Origin: SKLM01 sp964390305
GTDB taxonomy: Bacteria > Chloroflexota > Anaerolineae > B4-G1
DNA: 29,841 nt
Reading direction: 5' to 3'
Assembly: GCA_964390305.1 (NCBI GenBank)
Contig: CAYMHT010000025.1
Coordinates: forward strand, 1 to 29,841
In this document: positions 22,802 through 29,841 of the stretch, in pieces
Numbering within the stretch: position 1 is the first letter of the stretch
Layout: the number at the start of each line of letters is the position of its first letter
The notes under the pieces: model-generated
What the model was told of the DNA's origin: nothing
The model's input: only the letters and a program-made list of their open reading frames with translations
Databases searched by the model: none
Translations under genes and position numbers: made by a program

Positions 22802-23809
22802 CTAAGCAATCTCGGCCCTTCCTTCCTGCTCAACCACGTGGCACGCGCAGTAGTGCCCCGGCTCCACCTCGATGAACGCCGGATCCTCCTCGAAGCAGAT
22901 GTCCCGCGCGACCGGACAGCGCGTGCTGAAGTTGCACCCTTTCGGCGGCGTCGACGGGCTCGGGATGTCCCCCTCCAGGATCACCCGCCGCCGCTTCTCC
23001 TCAACCACCGGGTCCGGAACCGGCACCGCCGACATCAACGCCTGCGTATATGGATTGAGGGGGTTCGTGTACAGCTCGTCGCGATCCGTCAGCTCCATGA
23101 TCTTGCCCAGATACATCACCGCCACGCGGTCGCTGATGTGCCGCACCATGCTCAGGTCGTGGGCGATGAACAGATACGTCAACTCCATGCGCTCCTGCAG
23201 CTCCTCCAGGAGGTTGACCACCTGCGCCTGAATGGAGACGTCCAGCGAGGAGATGGGCTCGTCGCACACGATCAGGTCCGGATTCAGCGCCAGGGCACGA
23301 GCGATGCCAATGCGCTGTCGCTGCCCGCCGGAGAACTCGTGGGGATACCGGTTGATGAAATAGGGGTTGAGACCCACCAGACGCAGCAGTTCCTGCACCC
23401 GTTCCCGTTTCTCCTTACCCCGGGCAACGCGGTGCACCTCCAGCGGCTCCCCCACGATTCCTCCCACCGTCATCCGCGGATTCAATGACGCGTACGGATC
23501 CTGAAAGATGATCTGCATCCGCTGCCGCGTGCTGCGCAGTTCGCCGCCGGACAACTTGGCCAGATCTCTGTCCTCGAATAGGATCTCGCCGGCCGTTGGC
23601 TCGTACAGGCGGAGCATCGTCCGACCCACCGTCGTCTTCCCGCTTCCGCTCTCTCCCACCAGTCCCAACGTCTCCCCCCGGTGGATGTTGAAGCTGACGC
23701 CATCGACTGCCTTCACGTCCCCCACGTGGCGTTGGAACACCCCCCGCCGTATCGGGAAGTACTTCTTAAGCTCGCGTACCTGAACCAAGACCTCGTTTTG
23801 CTCAGCCAT
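22802..23809 (-). CDS. Peptide/nickel-type ABC transporter ATPase, DppF/OppF-like
   Basis: This 335-residue cytosolic ATPase energises the permease pair. Visible motifs are Walker A GESGSGKTT, the Q-loop in IIFQDPYASLNPR, the signature FSGGQRQRIGIARAL, Walker B LIVCDEPISSLD and the switch histidine in FIAHDLS. The C-terminal oligopeptide-transporter extension has four cysteines (GCNFSTRCPVARDIC, then HYCACHVV), an arrangement that in some Dpp ATPases binds an iron-sulfur cluster. The frame is open to 23869, but ATG 23809 (MAEQNEVLVQVRELKKYF) is preferred: it overlaps the upstream ATPase stop by one base (TGATG) and matches the family N-terminus. The QRHVGDVKAVDGVSF stretch, with KAVDGVSF, is typical of the F rather than the D subunit. 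Confidence 0.96.
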   Translation of the reverse strand: MAEQNEVLVQVRELKKYFPIRRGVFQRHVGDVKAVDGVSFNIHRGETLGLVGESGSGKTTVGRTMLRLYEPTAGEILFEDRDLAKLSGGELRSTRQRMQIIFQDPYASLNPRMTVGGIVGEPLEVHRVARGKEKRERVQELLRLVGLNPYFINRYPHEFSGGQRQRIGIARALALNPDLIVCDEPISSLDVSIQAQVVNLLEELQERMELTYLFIAHDLSMVRHISDRVAVMYLGKIMELTDRDELYTNPLNPYTQALMSAVPVPDPVVEEKRRRVILEGDIPSPSTPPKGCNFSTRCPVARDICFEEDPAFIEVEPGHYCACHVVEQEGRAEIA

Positions 23810-24849
23810 CACCCCATCCTCTCCGGGACGAACTCCGACCTGTCGGCGACGTGCTCCCACCGCCAGCACGCCACAGTGTGATCCTCCCTATCGGTCTCCT
23901 CCAGCGGCGGCGTTCCTTCTACGCACTGATCCTGGGCATAGTCACACCGGTCAGCGAACGGACACCCCGGGGGCAGCTCCAGCAGGTCCGGCGGCAAACC
24001 CGGCACCGACGCCAGCTGCGTCCCCGGTGCCTCGTCCAGCCGCGGCAGCGACGCGAGCAAGCCGATCGTGTACGGATGGCGCGGCTCCCCGTAGATCGCC
24101 TTCACCGGACCACGTTCCACGATATACCCCGCGTACATCACATTGACCGTCTCAGCTAGCCCGGCCACCACGCCCAGATCGTGCGTGATCCACATCACCG
24201 CCATCCCCAGGCGCTCCTGAAGTCGCTTCACCAGATCCATAATCTGCGCCTGGATCGTCACGTCCAGCGCCGTCGTCGGCTCGTCGGCGATGAGCAACTC
24301 AGGATTGCACGAGAGCGCCATCGCGATCATCGCGCGCTGCCGCATGCCGCCCGAGAACTGATGAGGATAGTCGTCCAACCGTTGGTCGGCGTCCGGTATG
24401 CCCACCATCGACAGCAGCTCCGCAGCTCGATTTCGCGCCGCCCTGTCCCCCATCCCCTGGTGCAGCTTCAGCGCCTCCATGATCTGGAAGCCCACCGTGT
24501 GCACCGGGTTTAGCGACGTCATCGGATCCTGGAAGACCATCGCGATCTCCGCCCCCCGTACGTGGCGCATCTCCCGATCATTGAGCTTCAGCAGGTCGCG
24601 TCCGCCAAAGATCACCTCTCCGTCCTCAATCTCCCCTGGAGGGCTGGGAATGAGGCGCATGATGGAGAGCGCGTGAACCGTCTTGCCACACCCACTCTCC
24701 CCCACCACACCCAGCGTCTCGCCCTCGTCCAGCGTGTACGAAATGCCGTTCACCGCGTGCACCGTGCCATCGTCCGTGTAGAAGCGAGTCACGAGGTTCT
24801 TGAGATCGAGAAGGAGATTCCCGTCTCGACCACCCTGATAATCAGTCAT
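23809..24849 (-). CDS. Peptide/nickel-type ABC transporter ATPase, DppD/OppD-like
   Basis: This 346-residue cytosolic ATPase is partner of the DppF-like subunit. Motifs are Walker A GESGCGKTV, the Q-loop MVFQDPMTSLNP, the signature FSGGMRQRAMIAMAL, Walker B LLIADEPTTALD and switch His in WITHDLG. The GGMRQR signature and the SLNPVHTVG segment are typical of the D subunit. The C-terminal extension has GCPFADRCDYAQDQC, a cysteine cluster like that of its partner. It is the first gene of the transporter cluster, with AAGGGG about 5 nt before the ATG. It starts 77 bp after the stop of the small membrane protein at 24927, so read-through from the sigma-factor unit is possible, although that cannot be shown from the sequence. 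Confidence 0.96.
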   Translation of the reverse strand: MTDYQGGRDGNLLLDLKNLVTRFYTDDGTVHAVNGISYTLDEGETLGVVGESGCGKTVHALSIMRLIPSPPGEIEDGEVIFGGRDLLKLNDREMRHVRGAEIAMVFQDPMTSLNPVHTVGFQIMEALKLHQGMGDRAARNRAAELLSMVGIPDADQRLDDYPHQFSGGMRQRAMIAMALSCNPELLIADEPTTALDVTIQAQIMDLVKRLQERLGMAVMWITHDLGVVAGLAETVNVMYAGYIVERGPVKAIYGEPRHPYTIGLLASLPRLDEAPGTQLASVPGLPPDLLELPPGCPFADRCDYAQDQCVEGTPPLEETDREDHTVACWRWEHVADRSEFVPERMG

Positions 24850-24926
24850 GTTGGTCCCCTTGATCCATAATTACAGGCTATAGCAGAACAGACATCATCT
24901 GGCGTCCAACTGGTCTCAGATCAAGA

Positions 24927-25265
24927 TCATAACACAGCCAATCGACGCAGCAAGATTCCATATTCGTCAGCCAAGCATGGGTATTCCCCTCCCCATGCAC
25001 CATACCCCAGACCACGGTAGGGAATCCCGGCCCCCGCGCCCGCAGCTGGCCCCAGGAGCGAGATCGCAACAGCGCTAGCGACTAGTTGAAACCCCTCCCG
25101 CCATGCCACTGCCTTCATGCTGGCTTCGCGAGCCACACGTTCATTGATCCGTGCCCATACCCCCGCCGGCGGCCTCACGTCGCCCACGCTCTCGCGCAGC
25201 ACCCAACGGATCATCCCGTCCAATGGATCTCTCAGGCCTCTCTTTAGCCCCTCATGTGAAGTCAT
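24927..25265 (-). CDS. Small membrane protein, possible anti-sigma factor
   Basis: This 112-residue product begins MTSHEGLKRGLRDPLDGMIR, has a charged N-terminal half (PPAGVWARINERVAREAS) and one hydrophobic segment (FQLVASAVAISLLG, about residues 60-74), then a glycine-rich stretch and a short tail. It overlaps the upstream ECF sigma gene by 14 bases, so the two are translated together. A single-span membrane protein encoded directly after an ECF sigma factor is the usual layout for an anti-sigma factor. The sequence has no HxxxCxxC zinc-binding motif, so this is inference from position. I recognise no family. Confidence 0.65.
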   Translation of the reverse strand: MTSHEGLKRGLRDPLDGMIRWVLRESVGDVRPPAGVWARINERVAREASMKAVAWREGFQLVASAVAISLLGPAAGAGAGIPYRGLGYGAWGGEYPCLADEYGILLRRLAVL

Positions 25266-25875
25266 AAACCACCTCGGATGGTACGCCTTCCTGCTGTTCC
25301 GCGATGGCCCTCTTCAGCTTCTCACGGGCATAGTAAAGGCGCGACTTGATGGTCCCTTCCGGGACCCCCAGGGCGTAAGCGACCTCGTTCACGCTCAAGC
25401 CCTCCAGATAGTACAGGATCACCACCACGCGGTGGGAATCCGGAAGTCCATTGATTGCCCGCCGCAGGAGTTCGCGCTGCTCGCGCCCCTCCGTCACGCG
25501 CTCAGGATCACGTTTCGACGGGGCCTTAAGACGCTCGATCGCATTCTGAAAGAAGCTGACCCACCGCTTCGCTTTGTTGATCCAGCTGTAGGATAGGTTC
25601 ACAGTGATCCGATAGAGCCAGGGTTCGAACGGCTGCGTCTGATCGAAGCTGTCGGCATACCGATTGACGCGCAGGAATACCTCCTGCAGGATGTCCTCGG
25701 CCATTCGCTCGTCGTGCGTGATCGCCGTCGCCGTTCGATAGACCTTCGACTTGTGCCGCTCGTAGAGCTCACCCAGCGCATCGATGTCGCCGGCCCGGAC
25801 ACGCGCTACCAGCAGACCGTCCTCCCGCCTGAGCGAGGCCGCCGACGCCGAGCCCTCTTCCGATTCTATCATCAT
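25252..25875 (-). CDS. ECF-type RNA polymerase sigma factor
   Basis: This sigma-70 family extracytoplasmic-function sigma factor redirects RNA polymerase to a specific promoter set. Region 2 is visible as LGELYERHKSKVYRTATAI followed by AEDILQEVFLRVNRYADSF and PWLYRITVNLSYSWINKA. Region 4 has the helix-turn-helix LSVNEVAYALGVPEGTIKSR followed by LYYAREKLKRAI. The frame is open to 25968; I prefer ATG 25875 (MMIESEEGSASAASLRRED), with GGGAG seven nt upstream, giving 207 residues. The downstream single-span protein overlaps it by 14 bases, and transporter genes follow on the same strand. What signal it answers and which promoters it uses cannot be read here. A conventional promoter candidate lies at 26017-26045. 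Confidence 0.93.
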   Translation of the reverse strand: MMIESEEGSASAASLRREDGLLVARVRAGDIDALGELYERHKSKVYRTATAITHDERMAEDILQEVFLRVNRYADSFDQTQPFEPWLYRITVNLSYSWINKAKRWVSFFQNAIERLKAPSKRDPERVTEGREQRELLRRAINGLPDSHRVVVILYYLEGLSVNEVAYALGVPEGTIKSRLYYAREKLKRAIAEQQEGVPSEVVYDFT

Positions 25876-26016
25876 GGGTATACTCCCGACTCCCTGCTCT
25901 GGTTCATCCGACCCAGCGACTTCTCTCTCCCTGCCGCCAGAGGAAACAAATCGACCACCAGCCACCATTCCTGAAATCGTCCCCGACTGACAGCCAGATG
26001 CATTCCATCACTCACA

Positions 26017-26045
26017 ATTTTAGCACCGAGTCCGTATACCCGCAA
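26017..26045 (-). promoter_or_regulatory. Tentative promoter upstream of the ECF sigma gene
   Basis: On the minus strand TTGCGG (26040-26045) and TAAAAT (26017-26022) are 17 bp apart. The -10 matches five of six consensus bases but the -35 only three, so confidence is low. Confidence 0.3.
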
Positions 26046-26061
26046 CACGCTCCCACCTCCA

Positions 26062-26238
26062 TCATTTCGAGCGAGCNNNNNNNNNNNNNNNNNNNNNNNN
26101 NNNNNNNNNNNNNNNNNNNNNNNNNNNNNNNNNNNNNNNNNNNNNNNNNNNNNNNNNNNNNNNNNNNNNNNNNNNNTCATTTCGAGCGAGCGCAGCCCCC
26201 TCCGTCATTTCGAGCGAGCGCAGCGAGTCGAGAAATCT
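26062..26238. repeat. REP-like repeats flanking an assembly gap
   Basis: The sequence TCATTTCGAGCGAGC occurs at 26062-26076, at 26177-26191 and at 26205-26219. The last copy is a full 34-bp element continuing GCAGCGAGTCGAGAAATCT to 26238. The N run lies between the first and second copies. Elements of this GAGCGAGCGCAGCGAG type are dispersed intergenic repeats known from many bacteria; read on the minus strand they translate as EISRLAALARND. Confidence 0.85.
26077..26176. other. Assembly gap (100 N)
   Basis: Exactly 100 undetermined bases, the conventional scaffold-gap length, so the true distance is unknown. Identical repeat sequence on both sides explains why assembly failed here. Confidence 0.99.
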
Positions 26239-26250
26239 CTACCTCTCGCC

Positions 26251-26313
26251 GTGCGTTGTCTCCCTCCTTTAGCTGTGCGTGGTCTCCCTCTTTCAGTTGT
26301 GCGTGGTCTCCTG
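26251..26313. repeat. 24-bp tandem repeat, about 2.6 copies
   Basis: Copies begin at 26251, 26275 and 26299 with GTGCGTTGTCTCC, GTGCGTGGTCTCC and GTGCGTGGTCTCC. The first two are full 24-bp units differing at a few positions; the third breaks off after about 15 bp. On the minus strand the unit encodes an 8-residue repeat (GDHAQLKE), but no credible gene contains it. Confidence 0.8.
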
Positions 26314-26426
26314 ACCGCGCACCAGATCGCCTTCGCTCGAGAGGCATCGCCCGTCTGCGGACAAACACCGCGACAGACGGCTCGCCCTGGCCCGTGAGCC
26401 GACACCCAGACTCCCAGGGTCCGGCG

Positions 26427-29400
26427 TTAGGCTTCTCTGAGCCTGGGCTGAAACAGTCGTTCCAGAGCGACGCCCAGCAGCACAAAGGCAAACGCAACCA
26501 GCATCAGAAGACCGAGTGGCTCCAGCAAGAGGTGGTAGTCCCCTGTGTGAACGCCGCGCGAGAGCCCTTCCACAATCAGCTTGCCCCAGGTAGGCACCAC
26601 TGGATCGCTCACCCCAAGAAAGGCCAGCGTCGCCTCGAGGAATACGTAGCTGGGAACCAGAATGACGAGGTGAGGGATCAGCACTGGGACGATACGGGGG
26701 ATCAGGTACCGAAAAACGATTCGCCAGTCGCCAGCGCCGTAGGCCTGAGCGGCCTCTACGTATGGCGCTTCCTTCACCTGAAGAAACAGGGCCCGATAAT
26801 TCTTGACGGGACCGCCAAAGACACTGAGGAGGACGGTAACCCCCAGAATAACCCAGAGACTCTTCGAGTAGAGCGTGTAAACCATGATGCTGACCGGCAG
26901 AAACGGCAGGACCATGTTCACCTCAGTGATCCGCTGGACGAGGGTGTCTGCCCATCCTCCGAGCCACGTGCCAACCCCGGCAATGACCATGGAGCTCACT
27001 GACGTGCCGACGGCCGCCAAAATCCCGAAAGCCAGGGCAACAGGCATGCCCCACAGCAGCGGGATGAGCAGATCCCGGCCACGACCGTCGGTTCCCGCCA
27101 GGCCGTGGACCTGACCATACAACACGAGCTCAGCCTCCGCGTCGGCGCCCTCCTCGAACACGAATGTCTTGACCTGCAGCTCATAGGTCCCTTTGAGAGG
27201 AACCGAGGTTTCCAGACTCGGATCGGCAAATAGCGCCTCCACGAGACGCCTTCCGTCCGCTTTCCGACGCACCCGCTCATCCTGTGAAAGGTGATACGCA
27301 TAGGACCGCGCTGCTTGCGAGCTCGCCAGCTCGATTTCCCTCCCGTCAGGCGTCAGCCAGGTAAGAATGACAAGTGGTCTCTTCTCGTCATACGTGACAT
27401 CCACGTGGACTGAGAGATCTTGCGGGAATGCGCCGTGCTGGAAGTCAAAGGGAAATGCGATCGCGATCTCTGTCATATTCTCCGACACGACGGTGCTGCT
27501 TTTGCTCACCGCGCCGTCCCGACCACCCGGCAGGGACGCCCTACCATGGCTCTTCATCCGGATTGTGCTGGGGAGATCCTCCCGCCTGAAAAGGTTAATC
27601 CATGCCGGCGCCGCGGTCTTCGGATTGCGAGCCCAGATCTCATCCCCCTCACGCCACAGCGCGATCATCTCATCGTAAGGGAGGACGATGACGGTACATA
27701 GCGAGACACCCATCAGGGCCAGGATGATGAATAGACCAACCCCAGCCGATGGATACCCGGAGAGCTGGGTGAGCATGGATGTCACAGCGCTCTTCATGCG
27801 AACCACGCGCTCTTTCCATACATGCCATCGGCTGACCTTTCCAGAGGGATCCACAGTCGCTCCTGGTCTGCCAAGCATCTTCTCGCAGGTGGATTTCGCC
27901 GAGCCAATGCGAGGCATGAGAGCGCGCTTCACCTGGTACGATCCGCGGCGCTGAGCGACGCGCCTGGCCGCCGCACTCAGCGCCGTCTGGATCTCGCGCA
28001 ATACCTCGGTCGACACAGGCCCGTCGGGGTCCATCTCTATCAGGACGAACCTTGCCTGGCGGTAGGCGCTGTCACAGGCGCTGTTCGCCGCGTTGCCGGT
28101 CGCCGTGAAGCGGATGGCTATCCCCAATTCCGGGTACAGCCTGTCCACCCTCAACGTGCGTCCTGTGCCGGGCTCTGTCAGCCAGTCAACTTCGACGTGC
28201 TCCGCCGACGGGAAGCTGCCGAGGACCCGTTCAAGCGCCTCCAACCCGCTCACACCCCCAGGTCCGCGCCACCCGACAATGTCCGTCCGTCGCCTGTCCC
28301 CCTCGTCTTCCCCGGTCGAATTCGGGGAAGGCCGTCTGCGCAGGAGCTTCCGCACCGGCCAGAATCGGACACCCTCCTGTCGCTTTCTCGACACCGCGCT
28401 CGCTGCCCGACGCTTGCCGCCGACCCTGACTCTGGGATCGACCAGGGCATAGACGATGTCGAGGATGAAGACGGTAATCGCCAGAAGATACGCAAAGGTA
28501 ACGACGAGGGCCACGATGACGGGCGTCCTTGGCGTTGCGAAACGGGTCAGGGCCCGCACAAACAACCGGCCGACCCCCGCCACGTTGAAGAACTGCTCCA
28601 GGACGATCACCTCCTGCCACAGGCTCACAAAAAGGAGAGCGAAACTGGTGATCAGACTGGGAAGCAGCGGTCTCAAGACGTAGCGGCGCTCCAACACCCG
28701 GGGCGGCAACCCTTTCGCCTTCGCCGTCTCAACGTAGTCCTCGTGGGCGTGAAGCACAAAGAGCGCCCGCCAGGCGTAGATCCCTTGGAACAGGCCGCTC
28801 AGAAAGATGGCCGCGGAGGGCAGCACCATGTGCTTGAGCAGAAAGGGAACGTATGCGAGTCTGAACTCATCCGGCCATGCGTCGAACGTGCCACCGGCAA
28901 ACGCGCCCCCCACGACCTTCAAGAAGACCAGGTTCAGGATGATGCCGTAGACCCAGGCGGGCGCGGAGGAGAGCGGGGAAAGGCCGATCACGAGCCGATC
29001 GAGCCAACCACCGTGCCTTCTGGTGAGAGGGAGAGCCAGAGCAACGGTGGTGAAGAAAAGCAAGAGATTCGCCGTGCCGAAGATGAGCAGCGTACGAGGC
29101 AGATTCTCCGCCACGACCTCCCGAATAGGCCTCACCCTCGTGCCCCACGCGACAGAGTCTACATTGGTTTTCCCCCAATCCAGGGTCAACCCGCGGCGAA
29201 GCCAACGGAAACAACGGATGACGAACGGCTCATTCAGGCCGGCCGCTTCGTAAGCCGCCTCGGTCCGCCGCTCGAACATTTCGAGCTTCTCCTCGCGGGT
29301 CCCCTGTACGTTTTCCCCTCTCACGCCCAGACTCAGGCCGACCGCACGGTCGATCTCGGCCTTGATGACCTCGTCGATGTACCCGCCCAAATTAGCAACG

Positions 29401-29537
29401 ACAATCGTGATGTAGACCGCGACCACGACGGTCAGGAAAAGGATTGCTGCCCTCACAAGCACATACTTCCCCACCCGCGAGAGCGTGCCGAGGACACCCT
29501 CGGTCAGCAGTGAACCAGACTTCAGCCGCGCGAACAT
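26427..29537 (-). CDS. Fused ABC permease: DppB-like domain, unfamiliar cytosolic domain, DppC-like domain
   Basis: This 1036-residue protein joins two permease subunits. Residues 20-372 are DppB-like: an N-terminal helix, an EAA loop (HEDYVETAKAKGLPPRVLER, then RYVLRPLLPSL) and the family end DIVYALVDPRVRV. Residues about 373-595 are cytosolic: a basic segment, then a compact region (about 440-540) with VDRLYPELGIAIRF and ACDSAYRQARFVLIEMDPDG. Residues 597-1036 are DppC-like, with a first helix (VGLFIILALMGVSLCTVIV) and a long outside insert (about 622-810) containing NPKTAAPAWINLF. The DppC motif GTDGRGRDLLIPLLWG and the EAA loop PYVEAAQAYGAGDWRIVFRY follow. Long DppC inserts with an NPK-PP-W motif occur in archaeal and Chloroflexota permeases as I recall; the fusion and central domain are unusual. 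No ATPase or binding protein is adjacent. The reading frame is continuous, so it is not a misjoined pair at the sequence level. Confidence 0.9.
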   Translation of the reverse strand: MFARLKSGSLLTEGVLGTLSRVGKYVLVRAAILFLTVVVAVYITIVVANLGGYIDEVIKAEIDRAVGLSLGVRGENVQGTREEKLEMFERRTEAAYEAAGLNEPFVIRCFRWLRRGLTLDWGKTNVDSVAWGTRVRPIREVVAENLPRTLLIFGTANLLLFFTTVALALPLTRRHGGWLDRLVIGLSPLSSAPAWVYGIILNLVFLKVVGGAFAGGTFDAWPDEFRLAYVPFLLKHMVLPSAAIFLSGLFQGIYAWRALFVLHAHEDYVETAKAKGLPPRVLERRYVLRPLLPSLITSFALLFVSLWQEVIVLEQFFNVAGVGRLFVRALTRFATPRTPVIVALVVTFAYLLAITVFILDIVYALVDPRVRVGGKRRAASAVSRKRQEGVRFWPVRKLLRRRPSPNSTGEDEGDRRRTDIVGWRGPGGVSGLEALERVLGSFPSAEHVEVDWLTEPGTGRTLRVDRLYPELGIAIRFTATGNAANSACDSAYRQARFVLIEMDPDGPVSTEVLREIQTALSAAARRVAQRRGSYQVKRALMPRIGSAKSTCEKMLGRPGATVDPSGKVSRWHVWKERVVRMKSAVTSMLTQLSGYPSAGVGLFIILALMGVSLCTVIVLPYDEMIALWREGDEIWARNPKTAAPAWINLFRREDLPSTIRMKSHGRASLPGGRDGAVSKSSTVVSENMTEIAIAFPFDFQHGAFPQDLSVHVDVTYDEKRPLVILTWLTPDGREIELASSQAARSYAYHLSQDERVRRKADGRRLVEALFADPSLETSVPLKGTYELQVKTFVFEEGADAEAELVLYGQVHGLAGTDGRGRDLLIPLLWGMPVALAFGILAAVGTSVSSMVIAGVGTWLGGWADTLVQRITEVNMVLPFLPVSIMVYTLYSKSLWVILGVTVLLSVFGGPVKNYRALFLQVKEAPYVEAAQAYGAGDWRIVFRYLIPRIVPVLIPHLVILVPSYVFLEATLAFLGVSDPVVPTWGKLIVEGLSRGVHTGDYHLLLEPLGLLMLVAFAFVLLGVALERLFQPRLREA

Positions 29538-29577
29538 AGTTGTCCCGTCGCTTTCATCGAGGCTGCTCAGTGGTCCT

Positions 29578-29640
29578 ATTCCAGTGGATATAATCGAAGT
29601 GGTCGGTTAGATCTTGCTCGTTGCGGACGAGGTGATCCCA
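29578..29640 (-). pseudogene. Fragment of a REP-associated tyrosine (Y1) transposase
   Basis: Minus-strand codons read WDHLVRNEQDLTDHFDYIHW followed by Asn. This is the characteristic C-terminal segment of REP-associated (IS200-like) transposases, usually FWDHxIRDExDLxxHxDYIHYNPVKHG. The fragment stops right after Asn: the next codons read RTTE rather than PVKHG, and the upstream sequence lacks the usual WQRRF. Only about 21 codons survive, 40 bp from the start of the fused permease gene. It is a remnant, not a working transposase. Confidence 0.7.
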
Positions 29641-29730
29641 TGTCGAGGAAGTTCTCCAAGTCCAAGCGGTCAGGGAACAAAGCAACTCACGGGGAAAGGC
29701 TGTCAAGCGGGGGGTCGATCAGATCCTCTC

Positions 29731-29841
29731 TCAGACCCTGTTGAAGAAGTACCCGATGATCACCCCGACTCCGAGCACCGTGATCACGAAGATGATCAAC
29801 CCCGGTACCCACCACCCCACCAGGCCGACCATCGTTCCCAC
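29731..29841 (-). CDS. C-terminal end or whole of a small membrane protein, cut by the window edge
   Basis: Minus-strand codons from the edge read VGTMVGLVGWWVPGLIIFVI then TVLGVGVIIGYFFNRV and a TGA at 29731-29733. It is a strongly hydrophobic single helix ending in a short positive tail. It may be a complete peptide of about 33 residues starting at the ATG at 29832, or the end of a larger protein continuing beyond the window. I do not recognise a family. Confidence 0.5.
   Translation of the reverse strand: MGTMVGLVGWWVPGLIIFVITVLGVGVIIGYFFNRV

Noticed and set aside
25980..26015. An ECF-type autoregulatory promoter (GGAAT plus a GTC box) upstream of the sigma gene
   Set aside because: A GGAAT occurs but the GTC-like box is only about 14 bp away instead of the usual 16-17, so the match is not better than chance.
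26251..26313. A CRISPR array at the 24-bp repeat
   Set aside because: The units are directly adjacent without spacers, are imperfect, number fewer than three, and no cas gene is present.
26177..26497. A minus-strand gene of about 106 residues through the repeats
   Set aside because: Its sequence is a translation of the 24-bp and REP-like repeats (GDHAQLKE, EISRLAALARND) and overlaps the end of the permease gene; there is no independent evidence of coding.

Overview
The window looks like a fragment of a GC-rich Chloroflexota-type genome, recovered as a scaffold because it contains a run of 100 N. The phylum call rests on three features. Ribosomal protein S12 carries about 16 extra residues before its PQKRG motif, of a kind I recall from Chloroflexota. 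The solute-binding lipoprotein has a Thr/Val/Glu/Pro-rich linker after its lipid cysteine. A two-domain GNAT protein resembles ones common in that phylum. Almost every gene is on the minus strand, so the window reads right to left. All family calls come from reading motifs; no database search was run.

Positions 1-7340 hold information-processing genes: rpoB, then rpsL-rpsG-fusA. rpoC is absent from its usual place after rpoB. rpoB has a consensus promoter (TTGACA-N16-TATAAT). The rpsL-rpsG-fusA unit has its own promoter (TTGACT-N16-TAGAAT), followed by a structured leader and an intrinsic terminator just before the rpsL start, which is an attenuator-like layout. Positions 7341-9400 hold a three-gene operon: pncC (CinA C-terminal amidase), a small DUF6504-like protein, and a double GNAT acetyltransferase.

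Positions 9400-11240 are a gene graveyard around an intact tRNA-Glu(UUC) that has its own promoter and terminator. The remnants are a YdhR-like gene with an in-frame stop, a DUF4258-like fragment on the opposite strand, and a frameshifted response-regulator receiver. A 28-bp tandem repeat is also present.

Positions 11239-25875 are mainly peptide/nickel-type ABC transport. An ECF sigma factor and a small possible anti-sigma membrane protein come first, then two ATPases, a solute-binding lipoprotein and a permease pair. A second, paralogous permease pair has no binding protein or ATPase of its own and runs directly into a DUF58 gene and a TgpA-like transglutaminase. Between the two permease pairs, on the plus strand, lies an unrecognised membrane protein with a duplicated paired-cysteine motif; its operon and the facing one share a bidirectional terminator.

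Positions 25876-29841 contain the assembly gap, which lies inside REP-like repeats, then a 24-bp tandem repeat, then a 1036-residue gene fusing a DppB-like and a DppC-like permease through an unfamiliar cytosolic domain. Upstream of it are a REP-associated transposase fragment and the end of a small membrane protein cut by the window edge. No rRNA, CRISPR array, prophage or intact insertion sequence was seen.
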